A stretch of DNA of 64,000 nucleotides from Mycobacterium sp. 141 (GTDB taxonomy: Bacteria; Actinomycetota; Actinomycetes; Mycobacteriales; Mycobacteriaceae). Within the stretch, counting starts at the first letter, position 1. The number at the start of each line of letters is the position of its first letter. Shown here piece by piece: positions 28,255 to 36,975 of this stretch. Location of the stretch: contig NZ_KB908255.1 of assembly GCF_000382405.1 (NCBI RefSeq), positions 1 to 64,000 of the forward strand, in the 5' to 3' direction. The notes under the pieces are model-generated. The model searched no databases and was not told the origin of the DNA. It saw only the letters and a program-made list of their open reading frames with translations. Made by a program: the position numbers and the translations under genes.

Positions 28255-29310
28255 CTACCAGGTGCGGGCTGCTCCGGTTTCCAACTGCGTACCGCGATGG
28301 CGCCACTTGGGCTCCTTGTCCACGGTGCGTCCGGTGACGTGGCGCAGGCTACGGATCACCGATCCGTAGAGCCCGGACGCGGTCGTCGAGACCTTGCCGC
28401 CGGGTGGTTCGTCCATGAACGGCATGAACTTGTCCGGGAAGCCCGGCATGGTGCACCCGATGCAGATGCCGCCGACGTTGGGGCAACCGCCGATCCCGTT
28501 GATCCAGCCGCGCTTGGGCACGTTGCACTTGACCACGGGACCCCAACACCCCAGTTTCACAATGCATTTCGGCGATCCATACTCGGTCGCGAAGTCGCCC
28601 TGCTCGTAGTAGCCGGCACGGTCACAACCTTCGTGCACGGTGTTGCCGAACAGCCACTTGGGGCGTAGTGCTTCATCCAACGGGATCATCGGCGCCTGGT
28701 CGGTGGCCATGTACAGCAGGTAGGTCAGCGTCTCGGCGAGGTTGTCCGGTTGGATGGGACAGCCCGGCACACAGACGATCGGGATACCGGCCTTGCTCTT
28801 CCAGTCCCAGCCGAGGTAGTCGGGAACCCCCATGGCGCCGGTCGGATTGCCGGCCATCGCGTGGATGCCGCCGTAGGCGGCGCAGGTGCCCACCGCGACC
28901 ACGGCCGTGGCCTTGGGGGTAAGCCGATCAAGCCATTCGCTGGTGGTCATCGGCTGATTGGTGGTCGGATCGTTGCCGAACCCGCACCAGTAGCCCTCGC
29001 TCTTGATCTGCTCGTTGGGGATGGACCCTTCGACAACCAGGACGAAGGGGTCGAGTTCGCCTCTGTCGGCTTTGAAGAACCATTCGAGGAAGTCATCGGC
29101 ACCGCCCGCCGGGCCACATTCGAAGTCGATCAGTGGCCAATGGACGGCGATCTTGGGTAGCCCGGGAAGGGCTCCGAGAGCAATTTCTTCGATGCTCGGT
29201 TGAGTGGCTGCAGTCAACGCCACCGAGTCACCGTCACAACTTAAACCTGCGTTGATCCACAACACGTGGATCAACGCCTCTTCCGCTTTGACTGCTGCCT
29301 CTGTTGGCAT
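28255..29310 (-). CDS. hhyS: [NiFe] hydrogenase small subunit, group 1h
   Basis: The 351-residue electron-transfer subunit carries ligands for three Fe-S clusters: C25, C143 and C184 (proximal), H226, C229, C249 and C255 (distal), and C262, C276, C283 and C286 around the medial site. The usual CxGC proximal motif reads CDGD, so D28 replaces a cysteine, a known mark of actinobacterial-type oxygen-insensitive enzymes. There is no Tat signal peptide, so the enzyme should stay on the cytoplasmic side. It starts 87 bases after hypB, room for its own promoter. Confidence 0.95.
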   Translation of the reverse strand: MPTEAAVKAEEALIHVLWINAGLSCDGDSVALTAATQPSIEEIALGALPGLPKIAVHWPLIDFECGPAGGADDFLEWFFKADRGELDPFVLVVEGSIPNEQIKSEGYWCGFGNDPTTNQPMTTSEWLDRLTPKATAVVAVGTCAAYGGIHAMAGNPTGAMGVPDYLGWDWKSKAGIPIVCVPGCPIQPDNLAETLTYLLYMATDQAPMIPLDEALRPKWLFGNTVHEGCDRAGYYEQGDFATEYGSPKCIVKLGCWGPVVKCNVPKRGWINGIGGCPNVGGICIGCTMPGFPDKFMPFMDEPPGGKVSTTASGLYGSVIRSLRHVTGRTVDKEPKWRHRGTQLETGAARTW

Positions 29311-29397
29311 ATGTCACAGCTTCCTGGGAACTCGGGCTGGGAGTCCCAATGTTTGACCTGAACGCGTACCGAAACTTCTGCCGCGCTGGATTCTGGA

Positions 29398-30240
29398 TTA
29401 CTCTCGCAAGTTTGTATTGTCAACGGCCGTTGCTGGCAACGTGACGTTTGCGCGCGCGTCGATCCAGGCGTACCACGGCTCCAGTCCGTCCCCCCGCGTC
29501 GCCGAAACCGGCAGGATGGCCACTCCGGGATTGACCGATCGTGCACGCTTGCAACAGGTTTCCATATCGAAGTCGACGTAGGGGAGTAAGTCGATCTTGT
29601 TGATGACGACCAGGTCGGCGGCCGCGAACATGTGCGGATATTTCAGCGGTTTGTCAGCCCCCTCGGTCACCGAGACGACGACGATCTTGTTGTCTTCGCC
29701 AAGGTCGAACAGGGCCGGGCAGACCAAGTTTCCGACGTTCTCGATGAACAGCACCGAATCGGGATCGGGGTCGAGTGCGTCGAGGGCACTGTGCACCATG
29801 GCCGCATCCAGATGACAGCCCGCTCCGGTGTTGACCTGAACCGAGCGGGCACCCGCGGCCCTGATCCGGTCGGCATCGAGCAGCGTCTCCTGGTCTCCTT
29901 CGATCACCGACATGGGCCGATGGGACCCGAATTCGCGGATAGTGCGCTCGAGCAGTGTCGTCTTACCCGCACCCGGCGAACTCGTCACGTTGAGAGCCAG
30001 GATGCCGCGCCGCCGCAGCCACCGGCGATTCTCATCGGCGATGAGGTCGTTCTTGGCAAGCACCTTCTGTTCGAGGGTGACGGTCTCCGTCGAGGTGGTT
30101 TCCACGTGCCCGCCGTGGTGGTGGTGGTCGTGTCCGTGGTGTTCTTCGCTCTGATGAGGGTCGTGATGGTGGTCCTGGCCGGGGATGGTGATCACCGGGC
30201 CGGCGTGGCCATCGTCACCGCAGCCGCAGGTTGCGCACAT
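29398..30240 (-). CDS. hypB: Hydrogenase nickel-insertion GTPase HypB
   Basis: HypB is the 280-residue GTPase that, with HypA, delivers nickel to the large subunit. It begins with a metal-binding C2-x2-C5-G-C7 motif, followed by a long histidine-rich nickel-storage stretch (about residues 23-45). The P-loop SSPGAGKTT lies near 87-95. Later motifs ENVGNLVCP and NKIDLLPY fit the family. It is separated from hypA by one base. Confidence 0.96.
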   Translation of the reverse strand: MCATCGCGDDGHAGPVITIPGQDHHHDPHQSEEHHGHDHHHHGGHVETTSTETVTLEQKVLAKNDLIADENRRWLRRRGILALNVTSSPGAGKTTLLERTIREFGSHRPMSVIEGDQETLLDADRIRAAGARSVQVNTGAGCHLDAAMVHSALDALDPDPDSVLFIENVGNLVCPALFDLGEDNKIVVVSVTEGADKPLKYPHMFAAADLVVINKIDLLPYVDFDMETCCKRARSVNPGVAILPVSATRGDGLEPWYAWIDARANVTLPATAVDNTNLRE

Positions 30241-30241
30241 G

Positions 30242-30571
30242 TCAGCTCACTTCCATCGAGAGAATTCGCAGATCCCGGCCGGCGGTCACCTCGACATCGG
30301 CGCTCCCACACCGGCACAGCAGGATCAGGTCGGGGAGTTCGAAATCCGTCCCGCACCCGCGGCAATGTGCCGTGCCGGGCCGGATATCGAGGTCCAGGCG
30401 CGCGCCGTCGGCCACCGTGCCCTGGGCGACCAGGTCGAAGCAGAACAGCATGGAGTCCGGGACGACGGCACACAGCGCTCCGACTTCGAGTCGCACACTG
30501 TGCACCCGCCGACCGGCGGCGTGCTCGCACACCGCATCGACAACGCTCTGGGTTATCGCCAACTCGTGCAT
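30242..30571 (-). CDS. hypA: Hydrogenase nickel metallochaperone HypA
   Basis: The 109-residue chaperone starts MHELAITQ, with the H2 nickel ligand. The zinc site has C70-x2-C73 and then C86-x-C88 in place of the usual second CxxC pair, a small departure from the textbook form. It is the first gene of the minus-strand cluster and divergent from recA, whose SOS region shares the 195-base gap. Confidence 0.93.
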   Translation of the reverse strand: MHELAITQSVVDAVCEHAAGRRVHSVRLEVGALCAVVPDSMLFCFDLVAQGTVADGARLDLDIRPGTAHCRGCGTDFELPDLILLCRCGSADVEVTAGRDLRILSMEVS

Positions 30572-30643
30572 CGCTGCCCCGTTCAGGCCAGGTGTTCCCA
30601 CGATATGCCTCAATCGCCGAGAGTTCGGCGTGTCCACTTGAGA

Positions 30644-30659
30644 TCGAACATTTGTTCGC
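30644..30659. promoter_or_regulatory. LexA binding site (SOS box) of recA
   Basis: TCGAACATTTGTTCGC matches the mycobacterial SOS box TCGAAC-N4-GTTCGA with one mismatch. It lies 107 bases before recA and 72 bases upstream of hypA on the other strand. LexA repression of recA through such a box is established in mycobacteria. Confidence 0.85.
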
Positions 30660-30689
30660 TACTGTGGGGTGCAGTTGGACCGAGCTGAC

Positions 30690-30712
30690 TTGTCGGTGCC
30701 TTGGCCTAGCGT
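30690..30712 (+). promoter_or_regulatory. RecA-independent (PafBC/RecA-NDp) promoter of recA
   Basis: TTGTCGGTG, eight bases, then TAGCGT fits the published RecA-NDp consensus TTGTCRGTG-N8-TAnnnT at every fixed position. It is 54 bases before the recA start. In mycobacteria this promoter class is driven by PafBC after DNA damage independently of LexA. Confidence 0.82.
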
Positions 30713-30766
30713 CACGGCCAACCGATCGGAACACCGGTCAACACGACTACTTGGAGAGGCACCATC

Positions 30767-31816
30767 ATGGCGCAGCAGGCACCTGACCGCGAAAAGGCCC
30801 TCGAACTGGCGATGGCCCAGATCGACAAGAGCTTCGGCAAAGGCTCGGTGATGCGCCTCGGCGACGAGGTCCGCCAGCCCATCTCGGTCATTCCCACCGG
30901 ATCCATCGCGCTCGACGTGGCGCTCGGCATCGGCGGCCTGCCGCGCGGCCGGGTCGTGGAGATCTACGGCCCGGAATCCTCGGGCAAGACGACGGTGGCG
31001 TTGCATGCGGTGGCCAATGCCCAGGCTGCCGGCGGTATCGCGGCGTTTATCGACGCCGAGCACGCCCTGGATCCCGAGTATGCCAAGAAGCTCGGGGTGG
31101 ACACCGACTCACTGCTGGTCTCCCAGCCCGATACCGGTGAGCAGGCGCTGGAGATCGCCGACATGCTGGTGCGCTCCGGGGCGCTGGACATCCTCGTGAT
31201 CGACTCGGTAGCCGCGCTGGTGCCACGCGCCGAAATCGAAGGCGAGATGGGTGACAGCCACGTCGGCCTGCAGGCCCGCCTGATGAGCCAGGCGCTGCGA
31301 AAGATGACCGGTGCTCTGAACAACTCGGGCACCACCGCGATCTTCATCAACCAGCTCCGCGAGAAGATCGGCGTGATGTTCGGGAGTCCCGAAACAACAA
31401 CGGGCGGAAAGGCTTTGAAGTTCTACGCCTCTGTCCGCCTGGATGTCCGGCGCATCGAGACGCTCAAGGACGGCACCGACGCGGTGGGTAACCGCACGCG
31501 CGTCAAGATTGTCAAGAACAAGGTTTCGCCGCCGTTCAAGCAGGCCGAGTTCGACATCCTCTACGGCCACGGCATCAGCCGTGAAGGCTCACTCATCGAC
31601 ATGGGTGTCGAGCACGGCTTCATCCGTAAGTCCGGGTCCTGGTTCACCTACGACGGTGAGCAGTTGGGCCAAGGCAAGGAGAATGCCCGCAAATTCCTGT
31701 TGGAGAATGTCGATGTCGCCAACGAGATCGAGAAGAAGATCAAGGAAAAACTCGGTATCGGTGCCGTCGTGACCGCTGAAGCTGATGATGTCCTTCCCGC
31801 CCCGGTCGACTTCTGA
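30767..31816 (+). CDS. recA: Recombinase RecA
   Basis: The 349-residue protein is the recombinase and LexA co-protease. Walker A GPESSGKT is at 68-75, and the protein continues collinear through the [21 protein letters not shown] region with no intein, unlike M. tuberculosis RecA. A GGAGAGG ribosome site precedes the ATG. It overlaps recX by 32 bases and has both a LexA-controlled and a LexA-independent promoter. Confidence 0.98.
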   Translation: MAQQAPDREKALELAMAQIDKSFGKGSVMRLGDEVRQPISVIPTGSIALDVALGIGGLPRGRVVEIYGPESSGKTTVALHAVANAQAAGGIAAFIDAEHALDPEYAKKLGVDTDSLLVSQPDTGEQALEIADMLVRSGALDILVIDSVAALVPRAEIEGEMGDSHVGLQARLMSQALRKMTGALNNSGTTAIFINQLREKIGVMFGSPETTTGGKALKFYASVRLDVRRIETLKDGTDAVGNRTRVKIVKNKVSPPFKQAEFDILYGHGISREGSLIDMGVEHGFIRKSGSWFTYDGEQLGQGKENARKFLLENVDVANEIEKKIKEKLGIGAVVTAEADDVLPAPVDF

Positions 31817-32342
31817 GGCGGCCGACACTCGCGAGGAGCAGACGCAGGATCCCCGCAAGCGCGAGGAGCAGGCGCGGGACCTGTGCCTGCGGCTGCTCAC
31901 CGTGCGGGCACGCACCCGGGCGGAGTTGGAGATTCAGCTCGCCAAGCGGGGCTATCCCGACGATGTGAGCGCCAGGGTTCTCGACCGGCTGGCCGAAGTC
32001 GGGTTGGTCGATGACGAGGACTTCGCCGAGCAGTGGGTTCGGACCCGGCATGCCAATTCCGGAAAAGGCAAGCGCGCCTTGGCTGTCGAGCTTCGCAAGA
32101 AGGGGGTCGACGGCGACGTCATCTCCGCGGCACTGGCCGATCTGGACCCCGCTGCCGAACGTCAACGGGCCGAACAATTGGTTCGCGACAAACTTCGTCG
32201 CGAGCGGCTGAGCGATGACGACGATGTGAAAGTGACGCGCCGGCTGGTGGGCATGTTGGCCCGTCGTGGCTACAGCCAGTCCATGGCGTTCGACGTGGTC
32301 AGCGTCGAGCTGGCCAGTGAGCGGGAGCGTCGCCAGGTATAG
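31785..32342 (+). CDS. recX: Regulatory protein RecX
   Basis: The 185-residue RecX modulates RecA filaments. Three-helix repeats rich in Arg/Ala/Leu are visible, with [20 protein letters not shown] and [16 protein letters not shown] typical of the family. Two ATG codons stand at the start (31785 and 31788); either lies inside the end of recA, the usual mycobacterial overlap. The N-terminal 25 residues are polar and variable. Confidence 0.94.
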   Translation: MMSFPPRSTSEAADTREEQTQDPRKREEQARDLCLRLLTVRARTRAELEIQLAKRGYPDDVSARVLDRLAEVGLVDDEDFAEQWVRTRHANSGKGKRALAVELRKKGVDGDVISAALADLDPAAERQRAEQLVRDKLRRERLSDDDDVKVTRRLVGMLARRGYSQSMAFDVVSVELASERERRQV

Positions 32343-32358
32343 CGGGGTGACACGGGGG

Positions 32359-33336
32359 CTAGTTCCGTTGCTCCGACTCGTTGGACATCGAGTCGGTGTT
32401 GGAGGCGATGTCGGGCGTGCTCGTAACCAGCAGCCACACCAGGGTGGCCAATCCTGTGAAGACGCCCTGAACCGCCAAGAGAAATGCCACGTACTCGTGC
32501 CAGGCGGACAGGACATCGCCGCAGCCCTTGCCATCCCACGGCAGCGTCGAGAGTGCGAGCGCCAGGCCGGCCGCTATCACCGTCACAGTGGCGACTGTCG
32601 CGGCGCGCTGGCCGGCGTCGGCCAACGTTCGGCGGAAGTAGTTGAATTCGACACCGAGCGCCAGGACGAGTACCGGAAGCACTCCGACCACCTGATGGAA
32701 GAAAGTCGGACTGATCGCTCCTTCGCACAGCTGAGACAGCAGCGCGATCTCATCCGCCGCGGGCATAGTGGCAATCTCCGCGGCCGTGTTCGCGTCGAGC
32801 GTCCGCACCGTGTCGACGTCGAATACGTCGATGAAAGCGCTTGCGGCTAAATAACAAGTCCACGTTCCCAGTAACAGCGGCACGATGGCCCGCACCCGCG
32901 CCCAGTCGGTCGGCAGAGCCACCTGACGGGCGGTGCTGAGTAGCGTGAATGGATCGGCGTTGAGCGACGCCGCCGTGGTCAAACCCATCGCCGCGGCGTA
33001 GATGGTCGCGATCAGCAGGTCGATCTGAACGGATTGGTGTGACACCAGCCGCAATACGTCGATGCCCAGAAGGATGGCGACCCCGATCGACCACCATCTC
33101 CACAGTCGTGGCGTGTTGCCGTCGGTGCGGGTGATTTCGCGTTTCATGACCCCGACCGCGCCCAGCACCAGCGCATCGACGACGATGACGGCGATCCGCC
33201 ATTCCGCGTCGCCGTTGCCCGCGACCGGGTACACACCGGAGATCAGCGGCTCGCTGTAGGAGAACGCAAAGAACATCAGAAAGACGACCCCGAACACTGC
33301 GTGATCGGAGCGCGCGGATACGGCCGGCTCAGACAT
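32359..33336 (-). CDS. Eight-helix membrane protein, tandem paralogue A
   Basis: The 325-residue product is an integral membrane protein with about eight helices. It shares long conserved stretches with the gene just upstream (SLNADP, LPTDWARVR, FFHQVVGVLPVLVLALGVEFN, ALSTLPW and WHEY), so the pair arose by tandem duplication. No catalytic or transporter motif is recognised. The ATG at 33336 overlaps the end of paralogue B by eight bases. It converges on recX. Confidence 0.72.
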   Translation of the reverse strand: MSEPAVSARSDHAVFGVVFLMFFAFSYSEPLISGVYPVAGNGDAEWRIAVIVVDALVLGAVGVMKREITRTDGNTPRLWRWWSIGVAILLGIDVLRLVSHQSVQIDLLIATIYAAAMGLTTAASLNADPFTLLSTARQVALPTDWARVRAIVPLLLGTWTCYLAASAFIDVFDVDTVRTLDANTAAEIATMPAADEIALLSQLCEGAISPTFFHQVVGVLPVLVLALGVEFNYFRRTLADAGQRAATVATVTVIAAGLALALSTLPWDGKGCGDVLSAWHEYVAFLLAVQGVFTGLATLVWLLVTSTPDIASNTDSMSNESEQRN

Positions 33337-34318
33337 TGTGGGTTCCAACGGTTATTCGTCGGTCGGGGCGACTGGCCATCAGCAACCAGATCAGTGTTGC
33401 GAGGCCGGTGACAACACCCTGAACAGATACGACGAAGGTCAAATACTCGTGCCAATAGGCGAGGACGTGGCCGCACCCCAACCCTTCCCACGGCAGTGTG
33501 GACAGCGCCAGCACGAGACTGATCGACATGATAGTGACGGTAGCCGCAGCTGCGGCCCGTTGAGCGGGCTCGACCAGTTCACGGCGGAAGAAGTTGAATT
33601 CGACGCCGAGAGTGAGCAGCAGGAGTGGGATCACCGCGACTACTTGCTGGAAGAACGCCGGGCTGACCGCCCCCTCGCACAGCGTGGCGAGCGCGCCGAG
33701 CCGCTCGTTCAGCGGCATAGCGGCTACTTCGGCCTGCAGCTCAGGATCGAGACTGCGCATGGTGTCGAGGTCGAAGTAGTCGTCGAACGCTGTGGCGGCG
33801 AGGAAGCACGCGAACGTGCCGACCATCAACGGGACGATGGGGCGCACGCGTGCCCAGTCGGTGGGCAGTGTCGACCGGCGGGTGGCGCTGACCAATGTCA
33901 GCGGATCGGCGTTGAGTGACACCGCCATCAGCAGCCCCATGATGGTGGCGAATGCGATCGACGAAACGAAGTCGATCCACAGCGAATGGCTTTCCGGCAG
34001 AAGGCATAAGAACACGTTGAGGGTGACGACAGCTCCGAACAAGCTCCACCACCATCGCCACAGTCGCGGCGGCTCACCGTCGGCGTGGGCGATAAAGAGT
34101 TTGAGCCGGCCGACGACGGCGAGCACGGCTACGTCGAGTCCGACCAGACCGATGATCCAGCCCGCGAGGTCGTGGTGGTCGGTGGCCTCGAGTACAGCGA
34201 ACACGATGTCTTCGCTGTAGGAGAAGACGGACAGCAGGAGCGCCACTACTGCCAGCACGGCACGATTGCGTCGATGGTGGGTCAGTGCTGAGCGGTGATC
34301 GCTGTCCTGATCGGACAT
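33329..34318 (-). CDS. Eight-helix membrane protein, tandem paralogue B
   Basis: The 329-residue partner of paralogue A has about eight membrane helices. Conserved positions include RLWRWWW before the third helix, SLNADPLTL, LPTDWARVRPIVPL, CEGAVSPAFFQQV, GVEFNFFRREL and YWHEYLTF. A polar N-terminus of about 20 residues precedes the first helix. Function is unknown. It lies 211 bases beyond gluD on the same strand, with a hairpin in between, so it may have its own promoter. Confidence 0.72.
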   Translation of the reverse strand: MSDQDSDHRSALTHHRRNRAVLAVVALLLSVFSYSEDIVFAVLEATDHHDLAGWIIGLVGLDVAVLAVVGRLKLFIAHADGEPPRLWRWWWSLFGAVVTLNVFLCLLPESHSLWIDFVSSIAFATIMGLLMAVSLNADPLTLVSATRRSTLPTDWARVRPIVPLMVGTFACFLAATAFDDYFDLDTMRSLDPELQAEVAAMPLNERLGALATLCEGAVSPAFFQQVVAVIPLLLLTLGVEFNFFRRELVEPAQRAAAAATVTIMSISLVLALSTLPWEGLGCGHVLAYWHEYLTFVVSVQGVVTGLATLIWLLMASRPDRRITVGTHNV

Positions 34319-34381
34319 CACCGACCCCCTCGTCAAACTGTGTAGGCACACATTAGCGGCTGAGCCGGGCAAACGCGGGAG

Positions 34382-34411
34382 TTTCTGCGCGGTATGCCCG
34401 GCGCGCAGAAA
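34382..34411. terminator. 10-bp hairpin between gluD and the membrane paralogues
   Basis: TTTCTGCGCG (34382-34391) pairs exactly with CGCGCAGAAA (34402-34411) around ten bases. It is about 120 bases beyond the gluD stop and 64 bases before the start of paralogue B. Read on the minus strand it ends in AAA rather than a T-run, so it is a weak terminator candidate and could be an operator. Confidence 0.35.
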
Positions 34412-34529
34412 GGCATGACCTGCGCGATCTCGTTTCCCCTGAGCGCAGCGGCGCGAGAAGCGAAAACTTTTCTTGGACAAAGAGAATCACACGAACGCCG
34501 GCACGTGCGGCATCGCGGTCGGATTCGGC

Positions 34530-35438
34530 CTAGCCGCGGGACTGGTCTTGCTGTGCCTGTAGCACCTGCGCGCCGGGTGCGCCTTCCTGCTCGATGGCTT
34601 CGGCTTCGAGCGGGGCGGGCCCTCGGCTGGACCGGCGCAGCCGGTGTTCCAGTTGCGTGGCTACTGCCGACAACGTGATGTTCACACTGATCATCAGGAT
34701 CGCTATGACGACCAGCGCGGGCAGATAGTTACCGTATGCCGAACCGATATTGGTGCCCTGACGCACCATCTCCACGAAGGTGATCTGGTATCCGATCGCG
34801 GTGTCCTTCAGGACGACCACCAACTGCGATACCAGCACTGGGAGCATTGCGGTTATGGCCTGCGGAAGCAGGATGAACCGCATCGACTGACCCCACGTCA
34901 GCCCCAGTGACAATCCTGCCTCGCGTTGCCCCCGAGGCAGCGAGTGAATGCCGGCGCGGACGATCTCGGCGATAACTGCGCCGTTGTACAGGGTCAGCCC
35001 CGTGATCACCCCGGCCAGCGCGAGATACTTGGACGGGAACACGTCGAACTTCGCGTAGAGGAAGTACGCGAAGATCATCATGATCAGCACCGGGATGGCG
35101 CGGAAGAACTCTACGATCACCGAACTCAACCAGCGGATCGGAGCGATCGGTGCCAGCCGACCTACGCCCAGGAGCAGGCCCAGTGCACCGGCGAGGACGA
35201 TCGACACCGCGGCCGCGGTCAGCGTGCCCTCGACGCCGGGCAGCACGAAAGTACGCCATAGGTCGGCGGTCAGGAACGGTTTCCACTTCTCCGGCTGCAA
35301 CTGGTCTTTCGCCGACATCCGCGCTATCACGAACGCCAGCAGGCAGCCGACGGCCACGACGGTCAGTGCCGTGAGAATCCAGTTGCGCACCTTGGCCCGT
35401 GGCCCGGGGGCGTCGAAAAGCACTGATGCGGTACTCAT
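34530..35438 (-). CDS. gluD: Glutamate-type ABC transporter permease GluD
   Basis: The 302-residue polar amino-acid permease has an N-terminal helix, a periplasmic stretch and a five-helix core with the EAA loop EAGLSLGLTWGQSMRFILLPQA. A charged Glu/Gln-rich tail of about 40 residues follows the last helix. It overlaps gluC by one base (TAATG). Glutamate as substrate is inferred from similarity to Corynebacterium gluABCD. Confidence 0.9.
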   Translation of the reverse strand: MSTASVLFDAPGPRAKVRNWILTALTVVAVGCLLAFVIARMSAKDQLQPEKWKPFLTADLWRTFVLPGVEGTLTAAAVSIVLAGALGLLLGVGRLAPIAPIRWLSSVIVEFFRAIPVLIMMIFAYFLYAKFDVFPSKYLALAGVITGLTLYNGAVIAEIVRAGIHSLPRGQREAGLSLGLTWGQSMRFILLPQAITAMLPVLVSQLVVVLKDTAIGYQITFVEMVRQGTNIGSAYGNYLPALVVIAILMISVNITLSAVATQLEHRLRRSSRGPAPLEAEAIEQEGAPGAQVLQAQQDQSRG

Positions 35439-36118
35439 TACCGCACCACCGCGAGTCGCTTACCCAGCCACCCGAAGAACAATCCCAACGGCAATGTCAG
35501 GACAAGAAATCCGACCGCGAAGATGGTGCCCACCGCCAGCAGCGCGGCGGTGTTCTCGATCATCTCCTTCATCAGCAGCGCGGCCTCGGCGACTCCGATA
35601 GCCGAGGCGATAGTGGTGTTCTTCGTCAATGCGATCAGCACCGAGCCCAGCGGAATGATGACGGCTCGGAAAGCCTGGGGGAGCAGGATGATTCGCAGAT
35701 TTTGACCGAAAGTCAGACCTAGCGAGCGGGCTGCCTCGGCCTGGCCCAACGGTATGGTGTTCACCCCTGAACGCACCGTCTCACACACGAAAGACGCCGT
35801 GTAGACGGTCAATCCGAGTACCGCCAATCGGAAATTGCTGTCGACGATGGACGTTGGCGAGTTGGCGTCCACCAGCCTGATACCCAGCGTCTGCCCGACG
35901 CCGAACGAGCAGAACAGGATGATCAACGTCAGCGGGGTGTTGCGCACCAGGTTGACATAGGTGGTCCCGATCCAGTTCATCACCGGAGTTGGCGCCAACC
36001 GCATCGCTGCCAGTACGGTACCCAGAACCAGCGCTCCGACCGCGGAGTACACCGTCAGCTGGATCGTCGTCCAGAATGCCGCGAACACCTCGTCGCGGTA
36101 CTGAGTGAAGATCTCCAC
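35438..36118 (-). CDS. gluC: Glutamate-type ABC transporter permease GluC
   Basis: The 226-residue polar amino-acid permease has about five membrane helices and the ATPase-contact EAA loop EAARSLGLTFGQNLRIILLPQA. It pairs with GluD to form the membrane channel. It starts 15 bases after the gluB stop and is coupled by overlap to gluD. Confidence 0.9.
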   Translation of the reverse strand: MEIFTQYRDEVFAAFWTTIQLTVYSAVGALVLGTVLAAMRLAPTPVMNWIGTTYVNLVRNTPLTLIILFCSFGVGQTLGIRLVDANSPTSIVDSNFRLAVLGLTVYTASFVCETVRSGVNTIPLGQAEAARSLGLTFGQNLRIILLPQAFRAVIIPLGSVLIALTKNTTIASAIGVAEAALLMKEMIENTAALLAVGTIFAVGFLVLTLPLGLFFGWLGKRLAVVR

Positions 36119-36133
36119 GGCCGGGGCCGAGCC

Positions 36134-36949
36134 TCAGGAGCGGTCGATGGCGGGCGGTTCGGGTGTCTTGATACCGGCCGGGCCGAGATTCTTCTCGAAC
36201 GCTGTCTTCCAGGCGCCGCTGGACTCCATCTTCTCGATCGCGTCGTTGATCTTGGTGCGCAGGTCGCTGTCGCCCTTCTTCAGGCCGACCCCGTACCTCT
36301 CCGTGGTGAACGTGTCGCCGACGACCTTGAACGCGCCCGGGTTCTGGGCGGCGTAACCGGCCAGGATGACCTCATCGGTGGTCACTGCGTCGACGGCGCC
36401 GTTCTTGAGTGCATCAATGCACGCCGAGTACGTGTCGAACTGCTGCAACTGAACCTTCGGATACTCCTTCTTGATGTTCTGCGCTGGAGTGGAGCCCGCC
36501 ACCGAGCACAGTTTCTTGTTGTTCTCCAGTGACGCCGCTCCGGTGATGTCGTTGTTGTCCGCGCGCACCAGCAGGCTCTGTCCGGTGATCAGGTAGGGGC
36601 CGGCGAAGTCGACCTTCTTCTTGCGATCGTCGGTGATCGAGTAGGTCGCCACGATGTATTTCACCTGGCCGTTCTCGATGAGCGTCTCCCGCTGTGGAGA
36701 CGGGGATTCTTTCCATTCGATCTGGTCTTCGTTGTAGCCGAGTTCCTTGGCGATGTACTTGGCCACATCTACGTCGAAGCCGACCATGGTGCCGTCCGGC
36801 TTTTTCTGACCGAGTCCGGGCTGGTCGAACTTGGTTCCGATGACGATCTTGTTGTTGTCTCCTCCGCCACCACCGCACGCGGTGGCCGCGAGCGGAAGGG
36901 CTACGGCTAATGCGATGGCACCGGCCAGGCGGATGGGCTTGATAGGCAT
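36134..36949 (-). CDS. gluB: Glutamate-type ABC transporter binding lipoprotein GluB
   Basis: The 271-residue solute-binding protein of the SBP_bac_3 family has a signal sequence ending in lipobox AATAC (lipid-modified C25), a Gly-rich linker, and the two-lobe fold with GFDVDVAKYIAKELGY and TTDEVILAGYAAQ. It should bind the amino acid outside the membrane and pass it to GluCD. It is 26 bases after gluA. Confidence 0.92.
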   Translation of the reverse strand: MPIKPIRLAGAIALAVALPLAATACGGGGGDNNKIVIGTKFDQPGLGQKKPDGTMVGFDVDVAKYIAKELGYNEDQIEWKESPSPQRETLIENGQVKYIVATYSITDDRKKKVDFAGPYLITGQSLLVRADNNDITGAASLENNKKLCSVAGSTPAQNIKKEYPKVQLQQFDTYSACIDALKNGAVDAVTTDEVILAGYAAQNPGAFKVVGDTFTTERYGVGLKKGDSDLRTKINDAIEKMESSGAWKTAFEKNLGPAGIKTPEPPAIDRS

Positions 36950-36975
36950 GAGGGAGGGTTCCTTTCGCCGAGGCG

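Noticed and set aside
29326..29347. Imperfect hairpin and GGGAACT-N17-TGTT between hypB and hhyS
   Set aside because: The promoter-like match points away from hhyS and its -10 is imperfect; the stem needs a bulge.
30767..31816. Possible RecA intein
   Set aside because: The reading is continuous at normal RecA length, with no splicing-domain sequence.
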